A stretch of 64,000 bases of DNA from assembly GCF_023721715.1 (NCBI RefSeq), contig NZ_JAMDLG010000001.1, positions 2,891,784 to 2,955,783 of the forward strand. Direction: 5' to 3'. Within the stretch, counting starts at the first letter, position 1. Each line of letters opens with the position of its first letter. A program made the position numbers and the translations under genes. The notes beneath the pieces are model-generated. The model had not been told where the DNA came from. It made no database searches and saw nothing but the letters and a program-made list of their open reading frames with translations. This document shows positions 55,868 to 64,000 of the stretch, piece after piece. Origin of the DNA: Parasegetibacter sp. NRK P23. GTDB taxonomy: Bacteria; Bacteroidota; Bacteroidia; Chitinophagales; Chitinophagaceae.

Positions 55868-56998
55868 TTAAGTTGAATGAATCAATTCCTCCTTCGCCGC
55901 GTCGGCATCCGTTTCTTTGGGCAACCGGTTGTGCCACCAGCTGGCCAGGGCCGATCCGGTCACGTTCATCAGGGGCGCGAACACCGCGGCGGCCAGTCCC
56001 ACCGTGGCCACTTTACCCATTTCCTTCGCGATACCCGAAGCCAATCCTGCATTCTGCATCCCCACTTCTATTGCGATGGTACGGCAATCTTTTTCCGGCA
56101 TCCGCAACAGCCTGCCGCTCCAATAACCAAGTAAATACCCAAACGCATTGTGTACCAGTGCCAGCACGATCAACAAAGCGCCGATCTTCAGGAGATGGTC
56201 TCTTCCCGCGGCAGTAATGATAGTAACGATGGCGGCGATACTGAACATGGAGATGAAAGGCATCGCATCGTCCAGCCATTGTATCCTTCCTTTTAAAAGT
56301 CTGTTGAACAAGAGTCCCGCCCCTATCGGGATGATGATCATTTTCAGGATATCCCACATCATGCTCAGCACATCAATTTCCACCAGCGCGCCCGCAAGCA
56401 GGCGCATGAGCAATGGCGTTACCAACGGCGCAATCAACGTGGTAATAGAGGTGATGGTAACAGAAAGCGCCAGGTTGGCCTTCGCGAGGTAAGCCATTAC
56501 ATTAGAAGCGAGTCCGCTGGGTGAACAACCGATCAGGATGATGCCTGCGGCGATCTCCGGTTCAAGCCCGGAAACACCCGCCAGCGCATAACCGAGAAAA
56601 GGCATAATGGTGAACTGGCTCAGCACTCCGATCAACACACCTTTAGGCGACCGGGCGATAGCTGCGAAATCTTTCCAGCCCATGGAAGAACCCATACCGA
56701 ACATCAGCACCTGTATCAATGGAATGATGGCGCCGCTCAATTTAAAATCGCCCCATTGTATAAAATATCCGGGATGAAACATGGCCAGCGCCACCGAAGC
56801 GAAGATAAAAGCAGTAAACGACATGCCTTTTAAAACAGGACTTCCCCTGAAAGCCAATGCAATGCATACAAAAGAAAGACTGAGCACCCAGCCTGTTATG
56901 TTGATATTTCCGGTAAACCAACATACAGCCGCAGCCATCATGCAGGCCGCCGAAAGTCCGTAAAACAACCTGGTATATTTTGTAAATGACATAAGCAA
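55868..56998 (-). CDS. Bile acid:sodium symporter (BASS) family transporter
   Basis: 376 aa with about ten membrane segments. Family features: FGMGSSMGWKDFAAIARSPKGVLIG and the crossover region IAAGIILIGCSPSGLASNVMAYLAKANLALSV. BASS proteins carry Na+-coupled organic anions, including bile acids, pyruvate and pantoate. In this operon an organic acid such as a sugar acid, keto-deoxy acid or pyruvate is a sensible cargo, but that is inference. It starts 26 bp after the kinase stop and ends 10 bp before the RraA-like gene. Confidence 0.9.
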   Translation of the reverse strand: MLMSFTKYTRLFYGLSAACMMAAAVCWFTGNINITGWVLSLSFVCIALAFRGSPVLKGMSFTAFIFASVALAMFHPGYFIQWGDFKLSGAIIPLIQVLMFGMGSSMGWKDFAAIARSPKGVLIGVLSQFTIMPFLGYALAGVSGLEPEIAAGIILIGCSPSGLASNVMAYLAKANLALSVTITSITTLIAPLVTPLLMRLLAGALVEIDVLSMMWDILKMIIIPIGAGLLFNRLLKGRIQWLDDAMPFISMFSIAAIVTIITAAGRDHLLKIGALLIVLALVHNAFGYLLGYWSGRLLRMPEKDCRTIAIEVGMQNAGLASGIAKEMGKVATVGLAAAVFAPLMNVTGSALASWWHNRLPKETDADAAKEELIHST

Positions 56999-57024
56999 TC
57001 GTTGATCAAAATGAAGAATTAAAA

Positions 57025-58542
57025 CTAGGGGTGCTGTAAAGCGGCAATCGCTTCAAACTCGCCCGACAACTTTGTACTGAGCCGTTCAAATATTTTATAG
57101 TATTTCATGTACAGTTTGTGCACCTGCTTGTCCGGTGTTACCATATCGGCCAGCACCACCGTTTTCGCGGCTTCCTCCAGCGAAGCGTATATCCCCATTT
57201 CAGTAGCGCTCAGCAGGTAAGCGCCGTAACTCACACTGTGGTAGTGCTGCCTTAAACGAACCGGTTTATTGTAAATATGCGACACCAACTGTGTAAAAAA
57301 CGGAATGCTTCCGAAACTACCGTTTATGCACAGACTATTTATTTTACGGTGTTCCTCCAGAGTTTTACCGATGCTGTATATTTCATACAGGATTCCTTCA
57401 ATAGTGGCGCGTACAAAATGTGCTTTTTCGTGTTTGATGTTCATCCCGAAATACACGCCACGCGCGTTGGCGTTCCAAATGGGCGCGCGTTCCCCGAGCA
57501 GGTAAGGCAGGAAAAGCAGCCCATCAGAACCTGGCGCCACTTTAGATGCTTCGCTGATGAGTTCCATCATACTCTGTTCAATATCGAAGAGGTTCCTGAA
57601 ATCGCCGAACTGCCTGGTGAACCATTCAAAAATAACCCCGCCGTTGTTGGTGGGTCCACCGGACACATAGAGGTTTTCAGTAAGCAGGTAGTTGAAGAAA
57701 CGTTGTTTCTCATCCTGCAGTACTTTATTGCCCATCACACGTACGGCGCCACTGTCTTCCACGGTAATGGTGGCCATTCCTTCACCGTTCACACCATCGC
57801 CCAGTATGGCCATGCATCCGTCGCTGGAACCAACCAGTATCGTGGTATCGGCAGACAGGCCCAGTGAGGTCTGGTGGGCCTTACTCAGTTTCCCCGCTTT
57901 GGTAAAAACGGGAACGGGGTCGGGCAACATGCCTGCGTTGATACCCGCGAATTTCAACGCGTCGGCATCCCATTTGATCTTGTGGATATTGAGCAATCCT
58001 GTGGCGGAGGCGATGCTGTAATCGATCATGTACTCCCCGGTAAGCTGCTGGAGGATGTACGCTTTGAGCGAGAGAAATTTACTGACCTGTTTGAATTTAT
58101 CCTTTTCATTGTTTTTGATCCAGGCGATTTTGGTAAGCGGCGACATGGGGTGCAGCGGCGTACCCGTAGCATTGTAAATCCTTTTCCCGAGGGAAGACCC
58201 CTTCAGCGTTTCCGCTTCCTTTATCGCCCTGTTATCGGCCCAGGTAATGGCGTTGCCCATCGGGTTGCCCTTTTTATCCACGGCCAGCACACTGTGCATG
58301 GAAGAACTGAAACAGATGCGCGACACCCGGTATTTTTTCGGATGAATCATCTCGTTCAGCAGGTTCTTCAATACATACAACATGGTGATGAACACCTGGT
58401 CGGGATCCTGTTCGCTGTAATCCGGTTCACTATGGAAAGTGGGGCAATACCCCTTCAGCGAACCAATGATATTTCCTTTCAGGTCGAAGGCATATACCCT
58501 TACAGCGTTCGTTCCTAGTTCGATGGTGATGATGCATTCCAT
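57025..58542 (-). CDS. FGGY-family sugar kinase, gluconokinase-like
   Basis: 505 aa, full length for FGGY kinases. N-terminal phosphate-binding strand ITIELGTNAVRVYAFD, then ISFSSSMHSV-type loop (ICFSSSMHSVLAVD), TWADNRA, TGTPLHPMSPLTKIAWIK (a feature of FGGY gluconate kinases), VGSSDGCMAILGDG, and C-terminal GGPTNNGGVIFEWF and ATIEGILYE. It would phosphorylate gluconate or a related polyol or sugar acid in the cytoplasm, with ATP. It begins 7 bp behind the AraC gene and leads into the transporter gene. Confidence 0.88.
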   Translation of the reverse strand: MECIITIELGTNAVRVYAFDLKGNIIGSLKGYCPTFHSEPDYSEQDPDQVFITMLYVLKNLLNEMIHPKKYRVSRICFSSSMHSVLAVDKKGNPMGNAITWADNRAIKEAETLKGSSLGKRIYNATGTPLHPMSPLTKIAWIKNNEKDKFKQVSKFLSLKAYILQQLTGEYMIDYSIASATGLLNIHKIKWDADALKFAGINAGMLPDPVPVFTKAGKLSKAHQTSLGLSADTTILVGSSDGCMAILGDGVNGEGMATITVEDSGAVRVMGNKVLQDEKQRFFNYLLTENLYVSGGPTNNGGVIFEWFTRQFGDFRNLFDIEQSMMELISEASKVAPGSDGLLFLPYLLGERAPIWNANARGVYFGMNIKHEKAHFVRATIEGILYEIYSIGKTLEEHRKINSLCINGSFGSIPFFTQLVSHIYNKPVRLRQHYHSVSYGAYLLSATEMGIYASLEEAAKTVVLADMVTPDKQVHKLYMKYYKIFERLSTKLSGEFEAIAALQHP

Positions 58543-58549
58543 AGTCCGT

Positions 58550-59437
58550 TTATTTTGTACGCGAATGATTTTTGCGGAACTGACTTGGGGTGTAGCCGGT
58601 CAGTTTCTTGAAAGTGGTTGAAAAGTGCTGGGAAGAATAGAACCCGGTATCGAAAGCGATGTCCGTTAAACTCACATCGGGACGTTTCAATAATTTCATC
58701 GCTTCTGAAATCCTGATATTGATGAGGTAACTGAGTGGAGAGAATCCGGAATAACTTTTTACTTTTTCGTTGAAGAGTGTGGTTCCCAGTCCAACGAAAC
58801 CAGCCATTTCGTCTACCGTCCACTGGTGGGAAAGGTTCTTCCGCAGTTCCTGTTCCAAAGCCATGAATGTTTTGGGGAAGTCCCTGCCGGGGTTATTCAT
58901 CCTGGTGCATTGCCGGGCCAGTTGAATCAGCAGGTCATCCAGTAAATGATTGACCCGTGTTTCGAAACCAATGTCCTTATTAAACAATTCAGCCTGAATG
59001 TTCCTGAGTATCGAACCCGCTTCCTGGCATTTGTGCAGCACCGGTGTGTGGTCCCTTTGCAGCATTTTACAGATGGCGATGTTCTCGGCCGCGGAAAGTC
59101 CGCTCCAGGAGCCCGTGGCCAGCGTACATTCCTCGTTCGTGCTCACCTGAAGGTAGAGCCATAAAAAAGTACCGATCTCCAACACATCATCGGGACTGCC
59201 GAAAGCAGCGCCGGGTAGTACCAGCGCTACATCCCCCGGAAAGAGCGTATAATTTCGACCTTCTATCTTCCATTCAAATTTTCCATCCTGGATAAAATAG
59301 AAACGCAAACAATTTTCCGAAGCGCAGGGAAAGCCATGCAGATGAATAGCGGAATTCTTCACCACCCCGATCTCCAGGATATGCGGGAACAATTTGAGTT
59401 CCGGTGCACTATGTTGGCGAAGTACAAATTGGTTCAT
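58550..59437 (-). CDS. AraC-family transcriptional regulator
   Basis: 295 aa. N-terminal cupin-like sensor (about 20-150: HLHGFPCASENCLRFYFIQDGKFEW), C-terminal two helix-turn-helix motifs (WTVDEMAGFVGLGTTLFNEKVKSYSGFS and VSLTDIAFDTGFYSSQHFSTTFKKLTGYTPSQF). First gene of the operon AraC, kinase, BASS, RraA-like, dehydratase, and divergent from the second susC gene, so it probably controls both from the 225-bp gap. Confidence 0.9.
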   Translation of the reverse strand: MNQFVLRQHSAPELKLFPHILEIGVVKNSAIHLHGFPCASENCLRFYFIQDGKFEWKIEGRNYTLFPGDVALVLPGAAFGSPDDVLEIGTFLWLYLQVSTNEECTLATGSWSGLSAAENIAICKMLQRDHTPVLHKCQEAGSILRNIQAELFNKDIGFETRVNHLLDDLLIQLARQCTRMNNPGRDFPKTFMALEQELRKNLSHQWTVDEMAGFVGLGTTLFNEKVKSYSGFSPLSYLINIRISEAMKLLKRPDVSLTDIAFDTGFYSSQHFSTTFKKLTGYTPSQFRKNHSRTK

Positions 59438-59662
59438 AAGCAGGATCGGGTATAAATGAACAACTTATTCCCGGGCAATCGTTTAATGATAACGGTAGTA
59501 AAGAAAGGGAAAATACATGTATTGAATTTACAAAATTCAACGATGTTAAAAATTGGAAGTTATTAGTTGGCGATCTGTCTACTTTAGTGTTACGATTGTT
59601 AAACCTACCAGCAGAAAGTTCCTCTTTCTGAATCATATTTTTTAAACAAAACGACTTGCTTT
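59438..59662. other. Divergent intergenic control region between AraC and susC
   Basis: AT-rich 225 bp. A partial -7 match TACGATTG lies about 75 bp before the susC ATG; no clear -33 element or AraC half-sites could be read by eye. Confidence 0.4.
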
Positions 59663-62600
59663 ATGAATGTACATCTGCCGCTCAGGCTTAAGCCTGGCTT
59701 TTACAGGCTGTTCATTTCCACCCTCTTTTTTTTCACCGTACATGCCGCGAGCGCTCAAAGAGTAACCGGTACCGTTACCGATGAAAAGAACCAACCGCTC
59801 AATGGCGCCACTGTTTCCGCCAAAGGCACTTCCAACGCCACCACCACCGACGCTTCCGGCAACTTCAGCCTCAATGCCGGAGGAAGCAACATTATCGTAG
59901 TCAGTAATGTCGGCTACGGCACGCAGGAAATAACCCTGAATGGAAGAACAACGTTGTCCGTTACCATGTACCGCGCCGAAGGCAACAACCTGGACATGGT
60001 GGTGGTAACGGCCCTGGGTATCAAAAGGGAATCCAAAAAACTGGGTTATTCCGCGGAAACCGTCAGGGTGAACGAAATGCAACAGAACCGCACCATCAAC
60101 ATGATGGGCGCACTGGAAGGAAAGGTGGCCGGCCTGGATATTTCACCACCCAGTTCCGGCGCGGGCGCCAGCACCAAGATTCGCCTACGCGGGCAGTCCG
60201 CCTTTAACGGCGCCAACAACGCCCCGCTCATCGTCATTAACGGTTTACCGATGGACCAGGGCGCAAGGGGCGCCTCAGGCAACGCTTCTATTGACCTGGG
60301 CGACAACATGCAACAGATCAACCCCGACGATATCGAAAGTATGACCGTACTGAAAGGTGCTACCGCCGCCGCGCTTTACGGCTCAAGGGCCGCCAACGGG
60401 GCCATTATCATCACCACCAAGAACGGAGCGAAGAATACCGGCCTGGGCGTGGAGTTCATCTCCAATTATACCCGTGATGAAGTACTTGATTTCACCGATT
60501 ACCAGATGGAATATGGTCAGGGACAGGCTGGGGTAAGGCCCACTACACAAGGCCAGGCCATCACTACCGGACAATTCGGCTGGGGCGCGAAACTGGACGG
60601 CGCACCCACCATACAGTTCGATGGTGTAATGCGCCCTTACGTGGCGCATCCCAACAGGATCAAAGAATTTTTCCGCACGGGCACCACCTTCACCAACACC
60701 ATCGCGTTTTCCGGCGGCAACGCCACCAGCAGCTTCCGGGCCTCCTATTCCAACCAGGAAGCAAAAGGCATTGCCCCCAACAACACCTATTACAAAAGGA
60801 TTTTCAACCTCGGCGTAAACCACAGCATATCCGATAAGCTGAACGTTATGCTGAACATGAATTACACCAACGAAGAGAATAAAAACCCGCCGCAGGTGGG
60901 CGTACAGGGTGCCGGATCCCCCAACTTCCTTAACCGGATCGCCAATTCGATTGGCCTGGATGTATTGAAAGAAAAAGCAGTGGCCCCGAATGGAACGGAA
61001 ACACAAACCTCCGGTTTCCAGACCACCCTTTTCAATCCCTACTTCCTGATGCCAAGACAATTCATCATCAACAAAAGGGACCGCCTGCTGGGCACGGCTA
61101 CCATCAAATACGACTTCACCAAATGGCTGTACCTGCAAGGCCGGATGAATATGGACTACGGCGTTTCTTTCCTGGAACAGAATTTCCCCACCGGCGTAGG
61201 TACCTCTACACCGCTTAACCAGGCAGGCACCGGCTTTAACGGCACCTACAGCGCCAACACTTCCACCAACAGGCAGATCAATGCCGATTTCCTGCTGGGC
61301 GGCAACCACCAGTTCGGAGATTTCTCGATTGACCTGAGTGTGGGCGGCAACATCTACACCAACTATAGCCGTACTTTTAACCAAAGCGTACTGGACTTCG
61401 TAGTGAGAGACCTTTATTCCTTTGAGAACGGTCTCAACAAATCCGATCCCAATAACCCCACCAACTTTACGGTGTACCGGGAAAGGGTGAACTCCCTGTA
61501 TGGGTTCGCGGAGTTTGGCTATAAAAACCTGCTGTATCTTAACGTGACCGGGCGCAACGACTGGTTCACGGTACTGAATCCGGCCAACAACAACTACTTC
61601 TACCCCTCCTTCAGCGGCAGCTTTATCTTTTCCGAACTGCTGAAAAGCCAGACCTGGCTCAACTATGGTAAACTGCGCGCCTCTTACGCGGATGTGGGCA
61701 GCGCAAACGGCATCAACGCGTTCACAGGCGTGCTCGCTTACGGTATCCTCCCCAACCAGTTCAACGGCATGAGTCTGGGCACTATCGCCAACGGATCAAG
61801 CCCCAACCCCCTGCTGCGCCCATTTAGCGTACGTGAAAAAGAGATCGGCATTGAACTGAAAATGTTCGGCAACAGGGTGAACCTGGATGTGGCCGCCTAC
61901 GACAAACAAACCAGGGACCAGATTCTTACCGTTGAAATCTCCAATGCTTCCGGGTACACCGGCACGCCGCTGAACCTCGGTTCCCTTCAAAACAGGGGCG
62001 TAGAATTCATGCTGGAAGTGATCCCGGTAAAAAACAAAGATTTCACCTGGAGCAGTTCCTTCAATACCGCGACCAACAGCACCGAAGTACTCGCATTGGC
62101 GCCGAACACCAACAGGCTGATCGTGGCTTCTTTCGGCGGGAACGAGTTCCTTGGCTCACTCGTGTATGAAGTAGGCAAACCATTGAACCAGTTGGCCGCG
62201 AAAACATACCTCCGCAACGCGAAAGGAGAAATTGTGCTGAACAACAATGGCCGTCTGCAAGCCAGCACTGGGCCCGATGTACTTTTCGGCAGCGCGCTGC
62301 CTAAATTCACCGGCGGATGGAACAACGTGTTCCGGTACAAAAAACTGAGCATGCTGGTGCACTTCGATTACAAAGCGGGTGGTAAAGTAATTTCTTCCAC
62401 CGCACTCAACGGGCTGCGCCAGGGCCATACCAAAAAATCACTCGTGGGCCGCGAGGGCGGCGTTATATTCCCCGGCGTGAAAGGCGACGGCTCCCCCAAT
62501 ACTACGGCGGTGGACCCCCAGCTTTTCTACACCGATTACCGCAACCTCCAGATCGCCGATCCTTTCGTTTTCAAATCAGACTTCATAAAACTGAGGAACA

Positions 62601-62824
62601 TCACGATCTCCTACGACTTCACCCAACTGGTAAGCAACAAACTGAAATTCGTGAAGGGACTGTCGCTCTCCGCTTCCTGCCGGAACGTGGCCATCATCAA
62701 GAAATACATCGATGACCTCGATCCTGAAGCATTCGCCTCTTCCGGCGACAGCCGCGTGGGCTACGAACAAACCACACTGCCCACCACACGCAACTATGGA
62801 GTGAACCTAAATGTGAAGTTCTAA
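59663..62824 (+). CDS. SusC/RagA TonB-linked outer-membrane transporter (no STN domain)
   Basis: 1053 aa. Signal peptide (STLFFFTVHAASAQ), carboxypeptidase-regulatory-like domain (RVTGTVTDEKNQPLNGATVSAKG), TonB-box region and plug (NLDMVVVTALGIKRESKKLG; SMTVLKGATAAALYGSRAANG), and barrel ending TRNYGVNLNVKF. Unlike the first SusC it has no STN domain, so it is not expected to signal to a FecR/sigma pair; the divergent AraC gene is the likely control. It is followed 11 bp later by the SusD gene. Confidence 0.95.
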   Translation: MNVHLPLRLKPGFYRLFISTLFFFTVHAASAQRVTGTVTDEKNQPLNGATVSAKGTSNATTTDASGNFSLNAGGSNIIVVSNVGYGTQEITLNGRTTLSVTMYRAEGNNLDMVVVTALGIKRESKKLGYSAETVRVNEMQQNRTINMMGALEGKVAGLDISPPSSGAGASTKIRLRGQSAFNGANNAPLIVINGLPMDQGARGASGNASIDLGDNMQQINPDDIESMTVLKGATAAALYGSRAANGAIIITTKNGAKNTGLGVEFISNYTRDEVLDFTDYQMEYGQGQAGVRPTTQGQAITTGQFGWGAKLDGAPTIQFDGVMRPYVAHPNRIKEFFRTGTTFTNTIAFSGGNATSSFRASYSNQEAKGIAPNNTYYKRIFNLGVNHSISDKLNVMLNMNYTNEENKNPPQVGVQGAGSPNFLNRIANSIGLDVLKEKAVAPNGTETQTSGFQTTLFNPYFLMPRQFIINKRDRLLGTATIKYDFTKWLYLQGRMNMDYGVSFLEQNFPTGVGTSTPLNQAGTGFNGTYSANTSTNRQINADFLLGGNHQFGDFSIDLSVGGNIYTNYSRTFNQSVLDFVVRDLYSFENGLNKSDPNNPTNFTVYRERVNSLYGFAEFGYKNLLYLNVTGRNDWFTVLNPANNNYFYPSFSGSFIFSELLKSQTWLNYGKLRASYADVGSANGINAFTGVLAYGILPNQFNGMSLGTIANGSSPNPLLRPFSVREKEIGIELKMFGNRVNLDVAAYDKQTRDQILTVEISNASGYTGTPLNLGSLQNRGVEFMLEVIPVKNKDFTWSSSFNTATNSTEVLALAPNTNRLIVASFGGNEFLGSLVYEVGKPLNQLAAKTYLRNAKGEIVLNNNGRLQASTGPDVLFGSALPKFTGGWNNVFRYKKLSMLVHFDYKAGGKVISSTALNGLRQGHTKKSLVGREGGVIFPGVKGDGSPNTTAVDPQLFYTDYRNLQIADPFVFKSDFIKLRNITISYDFTQLVSNKLKFVKGLSLSASCRNVAIIKKYIDDLDPEAFASSGDSRVGYEQTTLPTTRNYGVNLNVKF

Positions 62825-62835
62825 ACTATTGCTTT

Positions 62836-64000
62836 ATGAAAAAGATCAACCGATATATATTATTGCCCGTCTCGTTATTTTTCCTCGCCAGCTGCGACAA
62901 GGAATTCGAGGAGATCAACACCAATCCTTATGCGCTGACTACCATTGAACCGGCTTTACTGTTCACCAACGTACAAAGGCTTACCCATCCCGGATTCTGG
63001 GAAGGAGAGCAAACCATTGTACAGCAGTTTGTGAATGCTTACAACACCGGGGCCACCGCGGGATTCAACTTCAATGAAGACAACAACAACTTCAATGTGC
63101 CCCGCTGGAACGACAACTACCCCAACTCCATCAAACTGATTGAACAGATACTCAGTTTAGTGAAAGACAATCCGGACAAAGTAAACCTGTACAACCAGAC
63201 ACGCCTCTGGAAATCCTATATCTACATGACGCTGGTGGATACTTATGGTGATGTACCCTATTCACAAGCAGGTAAAGCCTTCCTCGAAGCGACCTTCTAC
63301 CCCAAGTATGATAAGGACGAAGTCATCTACGAAGCACTGTACAATGAAATCAAATCCGCAGTTGCGGCGCTGGATGGTACCAAGGCAGGTGTTAAGGAAG
63401 ACCTTTTGTATGGAAGCGAGTCTGCCACCGACCAGGCCACCAAATGGAAAAGGTTTGGCAACTCCTTACTGCTCCGGATGGGCATGCGCTACTCGAAGAT
63501 CGACGCGAACAAAGCCCGCAGCATCGTGCAGGAGGCCTACAATGCCGGCCTGATGCAGACCAACGCGGACAACGCTAAGATCAGGTTCACCTCCGTGTAT
63601 GTGAACCAGCTCAACAATGGTCCGCGCGCCACGAACCCTTATTTCTATTACCTCGCGGAACCTTTCGTGAACAGGATGAAAAACTTCAGCGACCCGCGCC
63701 TCAAGTACATCGCAGGAAAATACGCCGACCCCAACCAGGCGCTGGCGCTCACTCCAGACACCACGATGGCCGCGCAGTTCGGCTTCCCCGTAGGCTACGA
63801 CCAAACCAGCGTACTCAATTATCCTGGTTACAGAGGCACTAACGGTACAGGACAAAACTATTCGCAACTTAATTTCTCCGTATTCGGCAGCGCCACGGCA
63901 CCGGTTTTCTATGTTACGAACGCGCAAACAAAATTGCTGCTCGCGGAGGCCGCCCAAAGAGGATGGTTAACGGGACTTTCAGGCGCGCTTACCGCGCAGC
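62836..64000 (+). CDS. SusD/RagB-family lipoprotein (SusD-like type 2), cut by the window end
   Basis: Open from the ATG at 62836 to the window edge (388 codons seen, no stop). Lipoprotein signal LLPVSLFFLASCDKEFEEINTNP with the acylated Cys at residue 20. TPR-type segments: LYNQTRLWKSYIYMTLVDTYGDVPYSQAG, then KWKRFGNSLLLRMGMRYSKIDANKARSIV, typical of the SusD-like family that pairs with STN-less SusC proteins. It should form the lid of the second transporter. Confidence 0.92.
   Translation, partial: MKKINRYILLPVSLFFLASCDKEFEEINTNPYALTTIEPALLFTNVQRLTHPGFWEGEQTIVQQFVNAYNTGATAGFNFNEDNNNFNVPRWNDNYPNSIKLIEQILSLVKDNPDKVNLYNQTRLWKSYIYMTLVDTYGDVPYSQAGKAFLEATFYPKYDKDEVIYEALYNEIKSAVAALDGTKAGVKEDLLYGSESATDQATKWKRFGNSLLLRMGMRYSKIDANKARSIVQEAYNAGLMQTNADNAKIRFTSVYVNQLNNGPRATNPYFYYLAEPFVNRMKNFSDPRLKYIAGKYADPNQALALTPDTTMAAQFGFPVGYDQTSVLNYPGYRGTNGTGQNYSQLNFSVFGSATAPVFYVTNAQTKLLLAEAAQRGWLTGLSGALTAQ

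Noticed and set aside
54979-56217. A 412-codon frame opposite the RraA-like and BASS genes
   Set aside because: It spans two good minus-strand genes in the antisense direction, with an Arg/Pro/His-rich translation and no family features.
60383-61384. A 333-codon frame opposite the second susC
   Set aside because: It is antisense to a susC barrel and rich in Gly and Val, with no start signals.

Overview
The window comes from a Bacteroidota chromosome, most likely the Chitinophagaceae or a close relative. The evidence is two SusC/SusD outer-membrane pairs, an ECF sigma/FecR pair wired to a SusC with an STN domain, a T9SS-sorted protein, a fused alpha/beta ketoacid dehydrogenase E1, DUF1573 proteins, and Bacteroidota-type promoters (TTTG, about 19 bp, TAnnTTTG). 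GC looks close to 50 percent. No phage, integrase, transposase or CRISPR array was seen. The genus is inference.

Layout. (1) 1-13.4 kb is housekeeping and small operons: two exported amidohydrolase-family proteins, deoC with a SPOR protein, an M20 peptidase, and a GntR-controlled ABC operon (10.85 to 7.45 kb, minus strand) with a clear promoter and operator. A thioredoxin-like protein, malate dehydrogenase and a lipoprotein follow. (2) 13.4-30.2 kb holds transporters (MFS, DedA, DAACS, APC, Amt), YebC, the ketoacid dehydrogenase E1 fusion, a DUF1573 pair, an aminotransferase, a type II sulfide:quinone oxidoreductase, a T9SS protein and one tRNA(CAT). Its gaps carry two dispersed repeat families and several strong terminators. 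(3) 30.3-40.5 kb is a first polysaccharide utilization locus on the minus strand: ECF sigma, FecR, SusC with STN, SusD and GH43-CBM6. A divergent DUF4932-like gene sits between sigma and FecR. (4) 40.7-64.0 kb is a large second glycan region. It has GH29, AraC and a RhaM-type mutarotase, then a six-gene operon of three CE1-like esterases, GH3, GH97 and a GFOR-like oxidoreductase. An opposing operon encodes AraC, a gluconokinase-type kinase, a BASS symporter, an RraA-like protein and an enolase-superfamily dehydratase. It ends with a divergent SusC and a SusD cut by the window edge.

How the genes may work together. In region 4, esterases and glycosidases would strip acyl groups and cleave side chains and xylosidic or glucosidic links. 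The most interesting proposal concerns the sugar-acid enzymes. The oxidoreductase and the dehydratase carry twin-arginine leaders, and the RraA-like protein carries a Sec leader. That suggests sugar oxidation, dehydration and possibly aldol cleavage outside the cytoplasm, with the symporter and kinase handling what is imported. The leaders and gene order are seen directly; the joint pathway and its substrate are inference.
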